A stretch of DNA of 64,000 nt from assembly GCA_025353485.1 (NCBI GenBank), contig JANXQO010000062.1, forward strand, positions 39,299 through 103,298, read 5' to 3'. The stretch's first letter is position 1. Each line of letters opens with the position of its first letter. Source of the stretch: Chitinophagales bacterium (GTDB lineage: Bacteria > Bacteroidota > Bacteroidia > Chitinophagales > Chitinophagaceae). Under the pieces are notes generated by a model. It worked only from the letters and a program-made list of their open reading frames with translations, searched no databases and was not told the DNA's origin. This document shows positions 8,960-17,401 of the stretch, one piece after another. Both the position numbers and the translations under genes were made by a program.

Positions 8960-9247
8960 ATGAAAAAACTATTTTTATTGGCCTTTGCAGCCGTTATGTC
9001 AACTGCACTATTTGCGCAAACAACACCCACAAAAAAAGAAGAAAGAAAAGATTTGAAAATGGATGTTAAAGATATTAAGAAGGATCGTCATGATCTAAAA
9101 ACCGATATTAAAAATGGCGATAAGAATGCAGCAAAACTTGAAAGACAGGATATAAGAGGCGATAGAAAAGATATTAGACAGGATGCAAAAGACCTGGGAA
9201 TAAAACATCCCGGAAGGCACCCAATGCATCATCCACGCCATCATTGA
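8960..9247 (+). CDS. Small secreted charged Lys/Asp-repeat protein
   Basis: A 95-residue protein with a signal peptide ending at LFAQ. The mature chain is almost entirely Lys, Asp, Arg and Glu in a loosely repeated (K)DxKxD pattern (KDLKMDVKDIKKDRHDLK), then a His-rich tail (HPMHHPRHH). It is predicted as a charged helix in the periplasm or at the surface. The His tail could bind metals, which is inference. It lies 70 bases after the barrel gene and ends 20 bases before a clear terminator, so the two genes may form one unit. Confidence 0.75.
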   Translation: MKKLFLLAFAAVMSTALFAQTTPTKKEERKDLKMDVKDIKKDRHDLKTDIKNGDKNAAKLERQDIRGDRKDIRQDAKDLGIKHPGRHPMHHPRHH

Positions 9248-9266
9248 TTTGTAAAAACACTTAGTT

Positions 9267-9297
9267 AAGCTGCCTTTTATCGGGCAGCTTTTTTTAT
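9267..9297 (+). terminator. Rho-independent terminator after the barrel/charged-protein pair
   Basis: AGCTGCC (9268-9274) pairs with GGCAGCT (9283-9289) and is followed by a run of seven T residues. The reverse strand lacks a T tract, so it probably serves only the plus-strand genes. Confidence 0.85.
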
Positions 9298-9791
9298 TTA
9301 AATAAACCCCATTCATCTTCAAATTCATCCTTCTTAAATGTGGCTACCCATTCACTAAAAAGTTTTTGAAATTCATTCAATGATTCCTCAATTACCTTTT
9401 TGTGTTCTTCATCAGCCATGTCCATCAATACAGCAAAGCCCAGCTGTTCCATCATTTGCCTGCAATTGGTACGGATGATAGCTGCATTTTCCATTTTCAA
9501 AATATACAAATCACAGACTGCGGCTCCCATAATTTTTGGCGCCACTATCATTGCATTTTCATAAATAAAACGACTGATGGTTTGTGCATGAGATTCATGA
9601 CCATCTTCATCCGGCTCATCAGGAAGATTTTCAGCAAAGGCAATAACGAGTCCAAATACTTCCCGCCATTTTAAATACCTTGCTTTTGCTGCTTCTCTTT
9701 GAGGCGCAGTTTTCCACTCCTCACCTTCATCATCAAAATTAAATCTGTCATCTTCCCAGCCGGGAAGGAAATTGAGTTTATCTAAATCCAT
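9294..9791 (-). CDS. Hypothetical 165-residue acidic protein
   Basis: No family was recognised. The protein is soluble and acidic with a Trp/Phe-rich start (FLPGWEDDRFNFDDEG) and a long helical middle (MIVAPKIMGAAVCDLYILKMENAAIIRTNCRQMMEQLG), which suggests an all-alpha fold. It is convergent with the charged-protein gene and ends inside the terminator T tract. Upstream is the divergent Crp/Fnr gene, 104 bases away. Confidence 0.7.
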   Translation of the reverse strand: MDLDKLNFLPGWEDDRFNFDDEGEEWKTAPQREAAKARYLKWREVFGLVIAFAENLPDEPDEDGHESHAQTISRFIYENAMIVAPKIMGAAVCDLYILKMENAAIIRTNCRQMMEQLGFAVLMDMADEEHKKVIEESLNEFQKLFSEWVATFKKDEFEDEWGLFK

Positions 9792-9895
9792 ATTTTTTAA
9801 AAATTTTACTTATTGTATTCCAAATATAACTTATGGCTCCCGGTATTTTTGAATCCAATTGTATTGCCATATTTTTACGCTGACTATACACCAAC

Positions 9896-10477
9896 ATGTA
9901 CGAAATACTTATTGAAAATATTTTCAAAAAAATTGTTCTTAATAATGATGAGCAACAATTATTAAAAACTTTTTTCATTCCAAAAAAATTACGTAAAAAG
10001 CAATGCCTGCTGCAGGAAGGTGATGTTTCAAAATATCTCGCTTTTGTTGAAAAAGGAATTCTTCGCTCTTACACCGTAGATGAAAAGGGTGGGGAACATA
10101 TCGCTGAATTTGCCTTTGAGGGATGGTGGATCGGCGATCAATTTAGTTTTCTTACTGGTGAACCATCTACCTATAATATTGATGCGCTGGAAGACTGCGA
10201 ATTACTGCTGCTGACAAAGCAGGCTGAAGAACAAATGCTGGAAAAAATTCCAAAGATGGAACGCTTTTTTCGGCTGCTTTTGCAAAACCATTTAATTGCC
10301 ACACAAGGCAGATTGGTAAGTTCTCTAAGCAACTCCGCTGAAGAAAAATATAAACAACTTGTAAATGCCTGTCCTACCATTCCGCAACGTGTACCACAAC
10401 ACATGTTGGCTTCTTTTCTCGGCATTACACCTGAAACATTAAGCCGTTTACGCAAACAAATCTCTCAGCGTAAATAA
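9896..10477 (+). CDS. Crp/Fnr family transcriptional regulator
   Basis: A 193-residue regulator. Residues 20-115 form a cyclic-nucleotide-binding-like beta-roll (LLQEGDVSKYLAFVEKGILRSY, then IGDQFSFLTGEPSTYNIDALED). Residues about 145-190 contain the winged helix with recognition region LASFLGITPETLSRLRKQ. The N-terminal cysteine cluster of oxygen-sensing FNR is absent, so the signal is not an Fe-S cluster of that type. A perfect FNR/CRP-type box lies 8 bases after its stop codon and before the redox genes, which suggests that this protein or a relative controls them. The effector is unknown. Confidence 0.9.
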   Translation: MYEILIENIFKKIVLNNDEQQLLKTFFIPKKLRKKQCLLQEGDVSKYLAFVEKGILRSYTVDEKGGEHIAEFAFEGWWIGDQFSFLTGEPSTYNIDALEDCELLLLTKQAEEQMLEKIPKMERFFRLLLQNHLIATQGRLVSSLSNSAEEKYKQLVNACPTIPQRVPQHMLASFLGITPETLSRLRKQISQRK

Positions 10478-10484
10478 TTTTTTC

Positions 10485-10498
10485 TTGATATAGATCAA
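10485..10498 (+). promoter_or_regulatory. Perfect FNR/CRP-type binding site
   Basis: TTGATATAGATCAA matches TTGAT-N4-ATCAA exactly, and the arms extend to TCTTGAT/ATCAAGA. It lies between the Crp/Fnr gene and the redox genes, about 100 bases before the next start codon. Binding by the adjacent regulator is inferred. Confidence 0.7.
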
Positions 10499-10570
10499 GA
10501 GAAATAGTTATTTCAGGTCAATGTAATTTATTATCACAACTCAATGGAACAGGGCATGTTGCCGGCGTAG

Positions 10571-10594
10571 ATTTGCATTATAAAAAACGCAAAT
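10571..10594 (+). promoter_or_regulatory. Short hairpin over the ribosome-binding region
   Basis: ATTTGC (10571-10576) can pair with GCAAAT (10589-10594), one base before the ATG at 10596. The stem is only six pairs and AT-rich, so a role in translation control is uncertain. Confidence 0.3.
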
Positions 10595-10595
10595 T

Positions 10596-11258
10596 ATGGC
10601 AACAATAAAAACAATCGCAATTATCGGGGCTTCGGGTAATATGGGTTCTTCGATTGCAATAAGTCTTGCTAAAGCACCCTATAGACTATTGTTATTTGGC
10701 AAAGAGGAAAAAAAGCTTAGGTCTGTTTTTAAAGAAATCAAGCTCATAAACAAATTAGTAAATGCAGAAGTTATTGGCTGTGCTGCTGATGCAAGCTGGG
10801 AAGCAGATATAATTATTGCAGCTGTACCCTTTGCTGCTGAAAAAGAATTAGCAGAAAAAATAAAGCAAGTTGCCACGGGCAAAATTGTCATCAGCATTTC
10901 CAATCCGTTGAATGATACTTATACAGGGCTTGTAACAAATGCTGATACCAGTGCTGCTGAAGAATTACAAAATTTTTTACCTCATTCAAAAGTTATAAAG
11001 GCATTCAATACAACTTTCGCAGGTGATTTTTCACAACCTGTAATTGATGGTAAAACGGTAGATGCTTTTATTGCAGGCAATGATGAGGAAGCTTTGCAAA
11101 CAGTATCAGATGTTGTAAGAGCGGCAGGTTTTAATCCTATAAAAGCGGGTGCACTGGCGGTAAGCAGAACGTTGGAAAATATGCAGGCATTGCTTATTCA
11201 GTTAAGCATAAAAAATAATTACAACTGGGTAGCAGGCTGGAAGATATTACACAATTAA
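10596..11258 (+). CDS. NAD(P)-binding oxidoreductase, F420-dependent NADP reductase-like
   Basis: A 220-residue Rossmann protein. The dinucleotide-binding motif GASGNMGSS is at residues 11-19, followed by a second strand-helix pair and VISISNPLNDTYTG near residue 100. This matches the NADP oxidoreductase/coenzyme F420-dependent family (NPD-like), members of which transfer hydride to NADP or act as small reductases. The usual C-terminal helical part is short. It opens the FNR-box gene set, followed 49 bases later by DoxX. The electron partner cannot be predicted. Confidence 0.8.
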   Translation: MATIKTIAIIGASGNMGSSIAISLAKAPYRLLLFGKEEKKLRSVFKEIKLINKLVNAEVIGCAADASWEADIIIAAVPFAAEKELAEKIKQVATGKIVISISNPLNDTYTGLVTNADTSAAEELQNFLPHSKVIKAFNTTFAGDFSQPVIDGKTVDAFIAGNDEEALQTVSDVVRAAGFNPIKAGALAVSRTLENMQALLIQLSIKNNYNWVAGWKILHN

Positions 11259-11307
11259 AATTTCTTATAAATATTATTATAAACGTTTAAAGCAAAAATA
11301 AAAAAAA

Positions 11308-11805
11308 ATGAAAAAGTTATTAGTAACAAACTCAAACAACTGGACTGCCTTATTTGCAAGACTGGCACTCGGTATTACTATTTTTCCTCACGGCGCTCAA
11401 AAATTATTAGGCTGGTTTGGAGGATATGGGTTTACGGGTACCATGGGATTTTTAACAACGCAGGCACATCTTCCGTGGATATTGGCATTCCTGGTTATTA
11501 TAATTGAAAGCATCGGAGCATTGGCATTAATATTTGGCTTTGGTACACGTATAGCGGCTTTTGGAATACTCGCAAATTTTGTAGGCATACTTTTTACTAC
11601 ACACCTTAATAACGGGTTTTTTATGAACTGGTATGTTCAACCAGGTAAACCGGAAGGCATTGAATATTTTATTTTAGTCTTCGGTCTTGCTGTTGTTTCT
11701 CTTATTGCGGGTGGTCGTAAAGCAAGCATTGATGCTGCCTTAACAGGAAAAACAAATAAAGTGAAAAGCCCAATTTTTTCAAATGATAAAAAAGTGATGG
11801 CTTAA
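11308..11805 (+). CDS. DoxX family membrane protein
   Basis: A 165-residue integral membrane protein with four hydrophobic helices. The start ALFARLALGITIFPHGAQKLLGWFGGYG is the classic DoxX signature. Family members are linked to redox or membrane stress responses; the biochemical activity is unsettled. The gene lies in the FNR-box set and is followed by a decayed gene fragment, then YceI. Confidence 0.9.
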   Translation: MKKLLVTNSNNWTALFARLALGITIFPHGAQKLLGWFGGYGFTGTMGFLTTQAHLPWILAFLVIIIESIGALALIFGFGTRIAAFGILANFVGILFTTHLNNGFFMNWYVQPGKPEGIEYFILVFGLAVVSLIAGGRKASIDAALTGKTNKVKSPIFSNDKKVMA

Positions 11806-11829
11806 TTTATTCATCATTAAAAGAATATT

Positions 11830-11968
11830 ATGAAAGTAGAAATATGGTTAGATATAAATTGTCCTTTTTTGCTACATAGGTAAGTTATCCAGGCACCGGA
11901 CGGCTCAGTATGGTGTTAACAAATGCAAGGGATGGTGAACTATTACGCCTAACGCCTGCATCGCATTA
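11830..11968 (+). pseudogene. Remnant of a DsbA/FrnE-type oxidoreductase gene
   Basis: The ATG at 11830 reads MKVEIWLDINCPF and then falls into LLHR and a stop. Removing one T from the six-T run at 11865-11870 restores CPFCYIGK, the N-terminal CxxC active-site region of FrnE/DsbA-like thiol oxidoreductases. After that the similarity stops. A different frame stays open to a TAA at 11966-11968 (YPGTGRLSMVLTNARDGEL), which I do not recognise. It looks like a 5' scrap joined to other sequence by deletion. The homopolymer shift alone could be a sequencing error, but the missing 180 or so codons could not. Confidence 0.7.
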
Positions 11969-12024
11969 AAATTTCAAACGTTTTAAACATTCAATAAAAT
12001 AATTAATAAATAAAACAAAAAAAA

Positions 12025-12573
12025 ATGACAACAACAAAATGGTCTTTAGACCCAACACACAGCGAAATTGGATTTAAGATTAAGCACTTAATGATTTCGA
12101 ATGTATCAGGCAACTTCAACAAATTTGATGTTCAGGTAGAAACTAATGGTGATGACTTTGCTAATGCAACAGTAACTGCAAATATTGATGTAGCATCTAT
12201 CAATACAAACAACGAACAGCGTGATGCTCATCTTGCCAATGCAGATTTTTTTGAAACTGATAAGCACCCAAACATTATTTTCAAATCTACCAAAGTAGAA
12301 AAGGTGGATGAGGATACATTTAATCTTTATGGTGATCTCACAATTAAAGAAACCACTAAGCCTGTAAAGCTTTCAGTGGAATACAGTGGCATTGCAAAAG
12401 ACCCATGGGGGAATGTAAAAGCCGGGTTCACTATCAATGGTAAAATCAATCGTAAAGATTGGGGCATAAATTATAATGCAGTTTTAGAAACAGGTGGTAT
12501 AATGTTAGGTGAAGAACTCAAGGTTAATTGCGAAATACAATTAGTAAAACAAACTGAACTTCAACCTGCTTAG
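12025..12573 (+). CDS. YceI family protein (first copy)
   Basis: A 182-residue protein that begins directly with WSLDPTHSEIGFKIKHLM, the start of the YceI lipocalin-like barrel. It continues with the family's NEQRDAHL and later VKLSVEYSGIAKDPWGNVKAGF. YceI proteins bind isoprenoid-type lipids such as polyprenyl chains. No signal peptide is present, unlike periplasmic E. coli YceI, so it is probably cytoplasmic. A second copy lies beyond the pirin gene. It probably belongs to the redox/stress set begun at 10596. Confidence 0.93.
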   Translation: MTTTKWSLDPTHSEIGFKIKHLMISNVSGNFNKFDVQVETNGDDFANATVTANIDVASINTNNEQRDAHLANADFFETDKHPNIIFKSTKVEKVDEDTFNLYGDLTIKETTKPVKLSVEYSGIAKDPWGNVKAGFTINGKINRKDWGINYNAVLETGGIMLGEELKVNCEIQLVKQTELQPA

Positions 12574-12605
12574 TCTCATTTTATAAAAAGATTTAATTTC
12601 TGAAA

Positions 12606-13478
12606 ATGGCAACTAAAATAATTCAACAAATATTACCGCCGCCAGCACCGCACATGGTGGGGGATGGATTCAGGGTTCATAATTTTTTTCCTTCAGGATA
12701 TAATCTTGGTAATAACAGGATGAGCCCTTTCTTTATGATGGATTATAATTCCAAAGTTGATTTTTCTCCAAGAGAAAATCCAAGAGGAGTTGGTGTGCAT
12801 CCGCATCGTGGGTTTGAAACCGTAACAATAGCTTACCAGGGTAAAGTTGCCCATCACGACAGTACAGGTAACAGTGGTGTAATAAGTGAAGGCGATGTTC
12901 AATGGATGACTGCAGCTTCGGGCATTTTACATAAAGAATATCACGAGGAAGAGTTCAGCAAAAAAGGTGGGCCATTTCAAATGATACAGCTTTGGGTTAA
13001 TCTGCCCGCCAAAGATAAAATGAGCAAGCCTAAATACCAGGCAATAACAAACGATCAATTGGGTAAATACCATTTGGATAAAGGCGGTGTTGTTGAAGTG
13101 ATTGCAGGTGAATTTAAAGGAGTGAAAGGTGCGGCATCAACATTTACGCCTATTGAAATGTATAATGCAAAAATAAAAAAGGGTACTGCTCTCACCTTCG
13201 ATCTTCCTGAAAATTTTAATACAGGAATGCTGGTTGTGGAAGGCGCAGTAAAAGTAAACAGAGAAAAAGCGCCTGCTGATAATTTTATTCTTTTTAAAAA
13301 TGAAGGAGAAACTATTTCAGTTGAAGCGGATGAAAACAGCGTTTTATTTATAATAAGTGGTGAACCGATTAATGAACCCATTGCCGCTTATGGTCCGTTT
13401 TTAATGAATACTCACGAAGAATTAGAGCAGGCTCTTGAAGATTTTAACAAAGGAAAATTCGGATACCTCGAAGATTAA
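12606..13478 (+). CDS. Pirin family protein
   Basis: A 290-residue bicupin. The metal ligands expected for pirins are present in the N-terminal cupin: His65 and His67 in GVHPHRGFETV, then His109 and Glu111 in SGILHKEYH. This supports a metal site, and some relatives are quercetin dioxygenases. The C-terminal cupin runs over residues 170-285. The gene sits 32 bases after the first YceI gene and 45 bases before the second, so the three are likely co-transcribed. The natural substrate is unknown. Confidence 0.93.
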   Translation: MATKIIQQILPPPAPHMVGDGFRVHNFFPSGYNLGNNRMSPFFMMDYNSKVDFSPRENPRGVGVHPHRGFETVTIAYQGKVAHHDSTGNSGVISEGDVQWMTAASGILHKEYHEEEFSKKGGPFQMIQLWVNLPAKDKMSKPKYQAITNDQLGKYHLDKGGVVEVIAGEFKGVKGAASTFTPIEMYNAKIKKGTALTFDLPENFNTGMLVVEGAVKVNREKAPADNFILFKNEGETISVEADENSVLFIISGEPINEPIAAYGPFLMNTHEELEQALEDFNKGKFGYLED

Positions 13479-13523
13479 AATTATTAATGCTAAACATTTA
13501 TTCATAATCTAAAAACTAAAACA

Positions 13524-14054
13524 ATGGCAATTTCATGGAAGATTGATCCTGCACATTCAGAGATCCGGTTTAAAATACGACACCTGATGGTAACCAATGT
13601 TACCGGGTATTTTAAAAAGTTTGATCTTGTTGTTGAAACTGAAACAGATGATTTTAATACAGCCAAAAAAATTGAATTCACTGCTGACATTGATTCAATA
13701 GAAACCAACAATGAGCAAAGGGATACACACCTTAAGTCTGATGACTTTTTTAATGCTGAAAAATTTTCGCAATTAAAATTTGTAAGCAGTGATTATTCCG
13801 GAAGCGGAGATGATGCAACATTAAATGGCGATCTAACTATCAGGGATGTTACAAAATCAATTAAATTAAATGTTGAATATGGCGGAAGTGTTGTTGACCC
13901 ATACGGTCAAAGCAAAGCTGGTTTTACGGTTACCGGTAAAATAAGCAGGAAAGAATATGGGCTTTTGTGGAATGCTGTAACAGAGGCTGGGCAAGTAGTG
14001 GTTAGTGATGAAATTCGTATTCATTGTGAGATACAATTGGTAAAGCAGGCGTAA
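13524..14054 (+). CDS. YceI family protein (second copy)
   Basis: A 176-residue paralogue of the protein at 12025, with WKIDPAHSEIRFKIRHLMVTN at the start, a shared NNEQRDTHL block and a matching end (EIRIHCEIQLVKQA). It also lacks a signal peptide. The lipid-binding barrel fold is expected. The two copies are clearly related but diverged, which argues for an old duplication around pirin. The stop is followed by a palindromic hairpin and then a fragment of another gene. Confidence 0.93.
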   Translation: MAISWKIDPAHSEIRFKIRHLMVTNVTGYFKKFDLVVETETDDFNTAKKIEFTADIDSIETNNEQRDTHLKSDDFFNAEKFSQLKFVSSDYSGSGDDATLNGDLTIRDVTKSIKLNVEYGGSVVDPYGQSKAGFTVTGKISRKEYGLLWNAVTEAGQVVVSDEIRIHCEIQLVKQA

Positions 14055-14066
14055 CCTCATCCCTAA

Positions 14067-14090
14067 CCCTTCTCCACAAGTGGAGAAGGG
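14067..14090. repeat. Perfect intergenic hairpin
   Basis: CCCTTCTCCAC and GTGGAGAAGGG form an 11-pair stem with a two-base loop. The flanking text 'taacctcatccctaa' resembles the element at 21431. No T run follows, so it is better called a repeat than a terminator. Confidence 0.7.
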
Positions 14091-14100
14091 AACTCTATAG

Positions 14101-14208
14101 CAAAATAAATTTAATGCCAATGAAGGAATTTATAAGGCAGCAGAAGGAATGCTGAAAGAACTTTTGAAGTGGACTGAAACATTACAGCAAATAAGGAACA
14201 AAAAATAA
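14101..14208 (+). pseudogene. Possible C-terminal remnant of an NAD(P)H-dependent FMN reductase
   Basis: An open frame between a TAG at 14098 and a TAA at 14206 reads FNANEGIYKAAEGMLKELLK and then a WTETLQ segment. This resembles the last helix of flavodoxin-like NAD(P)H-dependent reductases, but there is no start codon and no upstream domain. FMN reductases often accompany pirin and DoxX genes, which fits the context. The similarity is by memory and short, so confidence is low. Confidence 0.35.
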
Positions 14209-14299
14209 GTTTCACGCAAATATTTGTAAGAAAGCAAAGCCGCAAAGAAAAAACTTTGGGGCTTTATTATCATTGCGCCTTTGTGTGAAAAAATTATTC

Positions 14300-16399
14300 T
14301 TAATTCTTCACCGGCAAAAAAGAATATTTTTTAGCATATTCCATCATCTGCTCATAAAAACTTGCAGGGTATTCAATTTTTACATCGGTGATTTTATCTC
14401 CACCCATTACAGCAACAAGACGTGGCTGAATAAATCCTTTATATGGTTTTACATTTAATTTTTTATAGCGCTCTAAAATTTCTTTATGTAAAGCAAGGTC
14501 TACTTTTACGCCATAATTTTCAATCAGATTTTTGCCTGCATTAAAATCTCCTTCTGATTTCACTCTTTGTATCTCACGTAATAATTGTCCAAAAAGGTTA
14601 CGCAGTTTATTGTAATCATTTATCTGCACATACGTTTTGCCATCCCTTTTTACAAACTGAACAACACTATCTCTTTTCCCTTTTTCATACACCCACCTGG
14701 CTATCATTTGCCTGTTACGCATGTGTGCTTCCTCTACCTGGTCACCTGATTTTAATCTGGTAAGCTGCGTCATTAACCCGTTCATTAAATAGCTATCGTA
14801 TTGCGTTTTAGCAACTTCAAGAGAAGGCATAACTCCAATATCAATTAGCTTTTGATCCATGATATAATACAGTGCCACAAGATCTGCACGTCCTTCTTCC
14901 AAAGCTGATGCATAATTTTTTAATGTTTTGTCAGTTGTTTCTACACCCTGATTTATTTGTCCGGATGCATGACCGATACACTCATGCATATCAGTATGAA
15001 GATCTGCCGCAAGTGCTTCCCATTTTTTCATTCGCTGTGCAACTGTATCATTCAAAGCAAACTCATCTACCATACCGCTCTTAGCACCTGCAACATTATA
15101 TGAGTAAATGATGTTACTAAGTGATACAGATTTAGAGCCATGTTCTTTTCTTATCCATTCGTTGTTGGGCAGGTTAATTCCTATTGCAGTATTGGGCGCC
15201 AGCGATCCGCTTTCAACAATAACAGTTATTGCTTTTGCAGTGATACCTTTTACATTTTTCTTTTTGTGCTCCGGCATTAGCGGCGAATTATCTTCAAACC
15301 ATTGCGCCTGGTCTGCAATAGCTTTTATGCGTTTGGTGGCCTCCATATCTTTTATAGAAACAACACTTTCATAAGTTGCTTTTTTACCAATAGGATCATC
15401 ATACACTTCAATAAATCCATTCACTACATCAATCCGGCTGTTTATATCAGCTACCCATGCAATGCTGTATTCGTCAAACTTTTTTAGATCACCGGTTTGA
15501 TAATATTCTATCAAAAGTTGCAATGCTTTTTTCTGCTGATCATTCTCAGCAACGGTTACAGCTTTTTGCAACCAGTCCACAATTTTTTCTATAGCAGGTG
15601 AATACATACCACCAACTTTCCAAACTTTTTCTGTGATCTTACCGTTCTCTTTTATTAATTTACTGTTAAGTCCCCACATTGGCGCTTCGCCCTTACTGTT
15701 GAACTTGCCGTAAAACTCTTCCACTTCTTTTTGAGTAACACCTTCATAAAAATTTCCTGACGAAGCTTTAATATTATCAATGTTGGGGCTTTGGTCAACA
15801 AGTTTTGGTTCAAACTTCAGATCATATACAATTGGTTTTATCCTGTTTAAAAATGCCTGAATACTTTCGCCTGTATCTTTTGGTATTTGGATAGAATCGC
15901 TTGCTTTTACAACAGTAGAAAAATATTCAAATGAACAGGCAGGAATAAATTTTTCATTTCCATAATGATGATGATTGCCATTGCTGAACCAAACACGTCC
16001 GCAATATTCTTCAAATTTTTTCCAGTCATCGCTGTTCTTGTCTCCGGCAAATGAGCCATAAGCGGCCTCTAGAGTTTTACGAACCAAAATATTATACTTT
16101 CCTCTTTGATCATAAGCAATTTCTCTTCCGCTAAGGGCTGCTTCGTATAAATAATAAGCAAGTTGTTTTTGCTGAAGACTTAACTGGCTAAAACCCGGCA
16201 CCTGGTAGCGAAGCACCTGGATGTCGGCAAAAGCTTCGGCTTCTACTTTAAACGTGGTGTCGTAGGAAGCGGCCGCAGTAGTATCGCTTACCTGTGTGCT
16301 ATCCTTATTTGCTGTGGAGTTTGTGCCATTATTATTGCATGAAAGCAGTACGCTAAATAATACAATGGCCGCTACAAATTGTTTTGCGGAGTTTTTCAT
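14300..16399 (-). CDS. Dipeptidyl-peptidase III family lipoprotein (M49)
   Basis: A 699-residue protein with a lipobox at VLLSCNN (Cys21). The zinc motif HECIGH starts at residue 472 and the third ligand region EEGRAD starts at 501, as in metallopeptidase family M49 (HExxxH...EExxA(D/E)). These enzymes release dipeptides from peptide N-termini. Length fits the family. Lipidation suggests a periplasmic or surface-facing role in peptide use. The gene stands alone, convergent with the redox set and divergent from the next gene. Confidence 0.92.
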   Translation of the reverse strand: MKNSAKQFVAAIVLFSVLLSCNNNGTNSTANKDSTQVSDTTAAASYDTTFKVEAEAFADIQVLRYQVPGFSQLSLQQKQLAYYLYEAALSGREIAYDQRGKYNILVRKTLEAAYGSFAGDKNSDDWKKFEEYCGRVWFSNGNHHHYGNEKFIPACSFEYFSTVVKASDSIQIPKDTGESIQAFLNRIKPIVYDLKFEPKLVDQSPNIDNIKASSGNFYEGVTQKEVEEFYGKFNSKGEAPMWGLNSKLIKENGKITEKVWKVGGMYSPAIEKIVDWLQKAVTVAENDQQKKALQLLIEYYQTGDLKKFDEYSIAWVADINSRIDVVNGFIEVYDDPIGKKATYESVVSIKDMEATKRIKAIADQAQWFEDNSPLMPEHKKKNVKGITAKAITVIVESGSLAPNTAIGINLPNNEWIRKEHGSKSVSLSNIIYSYNVAGAKSGMVDEFALNDTVAQRMKKWEALAADLHTDMHECIGHASGQINQGVETTDKTLKNYASALEEGRADLVALYYIMDQKLIDIGVMPSLEVAKTQYDSYLMNGLMTQLTRLKSGDQVEEAHMRNRQMIARWVYEKGKRDSVVQFVKRDGKTYVQINDYNKLRNLFGQLLREIQRVKSEGDFNAGKNLIENYGVKVDLALHKEILERYKKLNVKPYKGFIQPRLVAVMGGDKITDVKIEYPASFYEQMMEYAKKYSFLPVKN

Positions 16400-16536
16400 T
16401 ATAAAAAAAATTTAAGGGGATAAAAATAAGTTATTACAAAGAAATGTTAGCAGGAATATTAGCACATTAACAAATGCTTTGGCATAAACGTTGCGTGCAT
16501 TAAGAGTAATTATAAATAAAATTTAAAAAATAAATT

Positions 16537-17328
16537 ATGGTACTTAGATCTTTATTATCGCTTGCTTTTTTAACAGTGATAATTTTTTCTGTAGAATCAC
16601 AAAACCTGAAAGTAAAGCGCAAAGGAGTTACACCATTGGATGTTACTAAAAATGCACCGGACAATAACTACCTGTATACGCTGAATCAATTTGCTGGAAA
16701 ATGGCAGGAAGTGAATCGCACTGACAGCAAAAATTCTTCTATAGCTTTTAAGGATACATTGTTTTATAATTTTTCAGGGAAGAATGTATTTAGCAGGGAT
16801 GGGGTTAACATGAGTTTAAAAGGAGAGGCAGCAATAGAACCCGGCAATGTATTGGTGGCAGCAGCAGATGTGTTTACTATAAGATCAATGAATAACAACC
16901 AGGTTGTTTTAGATGATGGTGATTACCTGCATACATTGGTAAGAAAAAAAGAGTTTTGGTATGAAACATTACCTACCAATTATGTAGTGCCTGAAAAAAA
17001 TATAACTCCTGTTTCTGTAAATGCATCTGCGCTTTTTGGCAAATGGAAAGTATATAGAAGGGATGCTAAACCGGGAAGTGAAAATCACAGGATACTTATT
17101 AGAATTCTTAATGTTACCGAAATAAAAGATGAGCATACAGCTATCGGTGAAGTAACTTTTTATCAAACTGAAAAACTGGAAATACTTCCCTGTACCATTA
17201 CGCTTAGCGGCGAAAGAATACATATCGCAACTTCAAAAGGTTCGTGGAATATGAATGTATATAAAGCGGATGGAAAAGACCTCGTATTTGGTGATGCTTC
17301 TCTTATGTATTATTGTAAGCCCTTATAA
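16537..17328 (+). CDS. Secreted protein with two lipocalin-like repeats
   Basis: A 263-residue protein with a signal peptide ending near VESQ. Two similar halves are visible, one starting at FAGKWQEVNR (about residue 52) and one at LFGKWKVYRR (about 168). The G-x-W start is a lipocalin-like feature. A late CTITLSGERIHI and a C-terminal YYCKP contain the only two cysteines of the mature part, possibly a disulfide. No enzyme motif was seen. Family and ligand are unknown. Confidence 0.65.
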   Translation: MVLRSLLSLAFLTVIIFSVESQNLKVKRKGVTPLDVTKNAPDNNYLYTLNQFAGKWQEVNRTDSKNSSIAFKDTLFYNFSGKNVFSRDGVNMSLKGEAAIEPGNVLVAAADVFTIRSMNNNQVVLDDGDYLHTLVRKKEFWYETLPTNYVVPEKNITPVSVNASALFGKWKVYRRDAKPGSENHRILIRILNVTEIKDEHTAIGEVTFYQTEKLEILPCTITLSGERIHIATSKGSWNMNVYKADGKDLVFGDASLMYYCKPL

Positions 17329-17401
17329 ACCCTTGAGGAGCTGACCTAAAAAAAAGGCTATTCTTGAAAAAAAATAAAAGTTCTGCCGGTAGAAATAAAC
17401 G

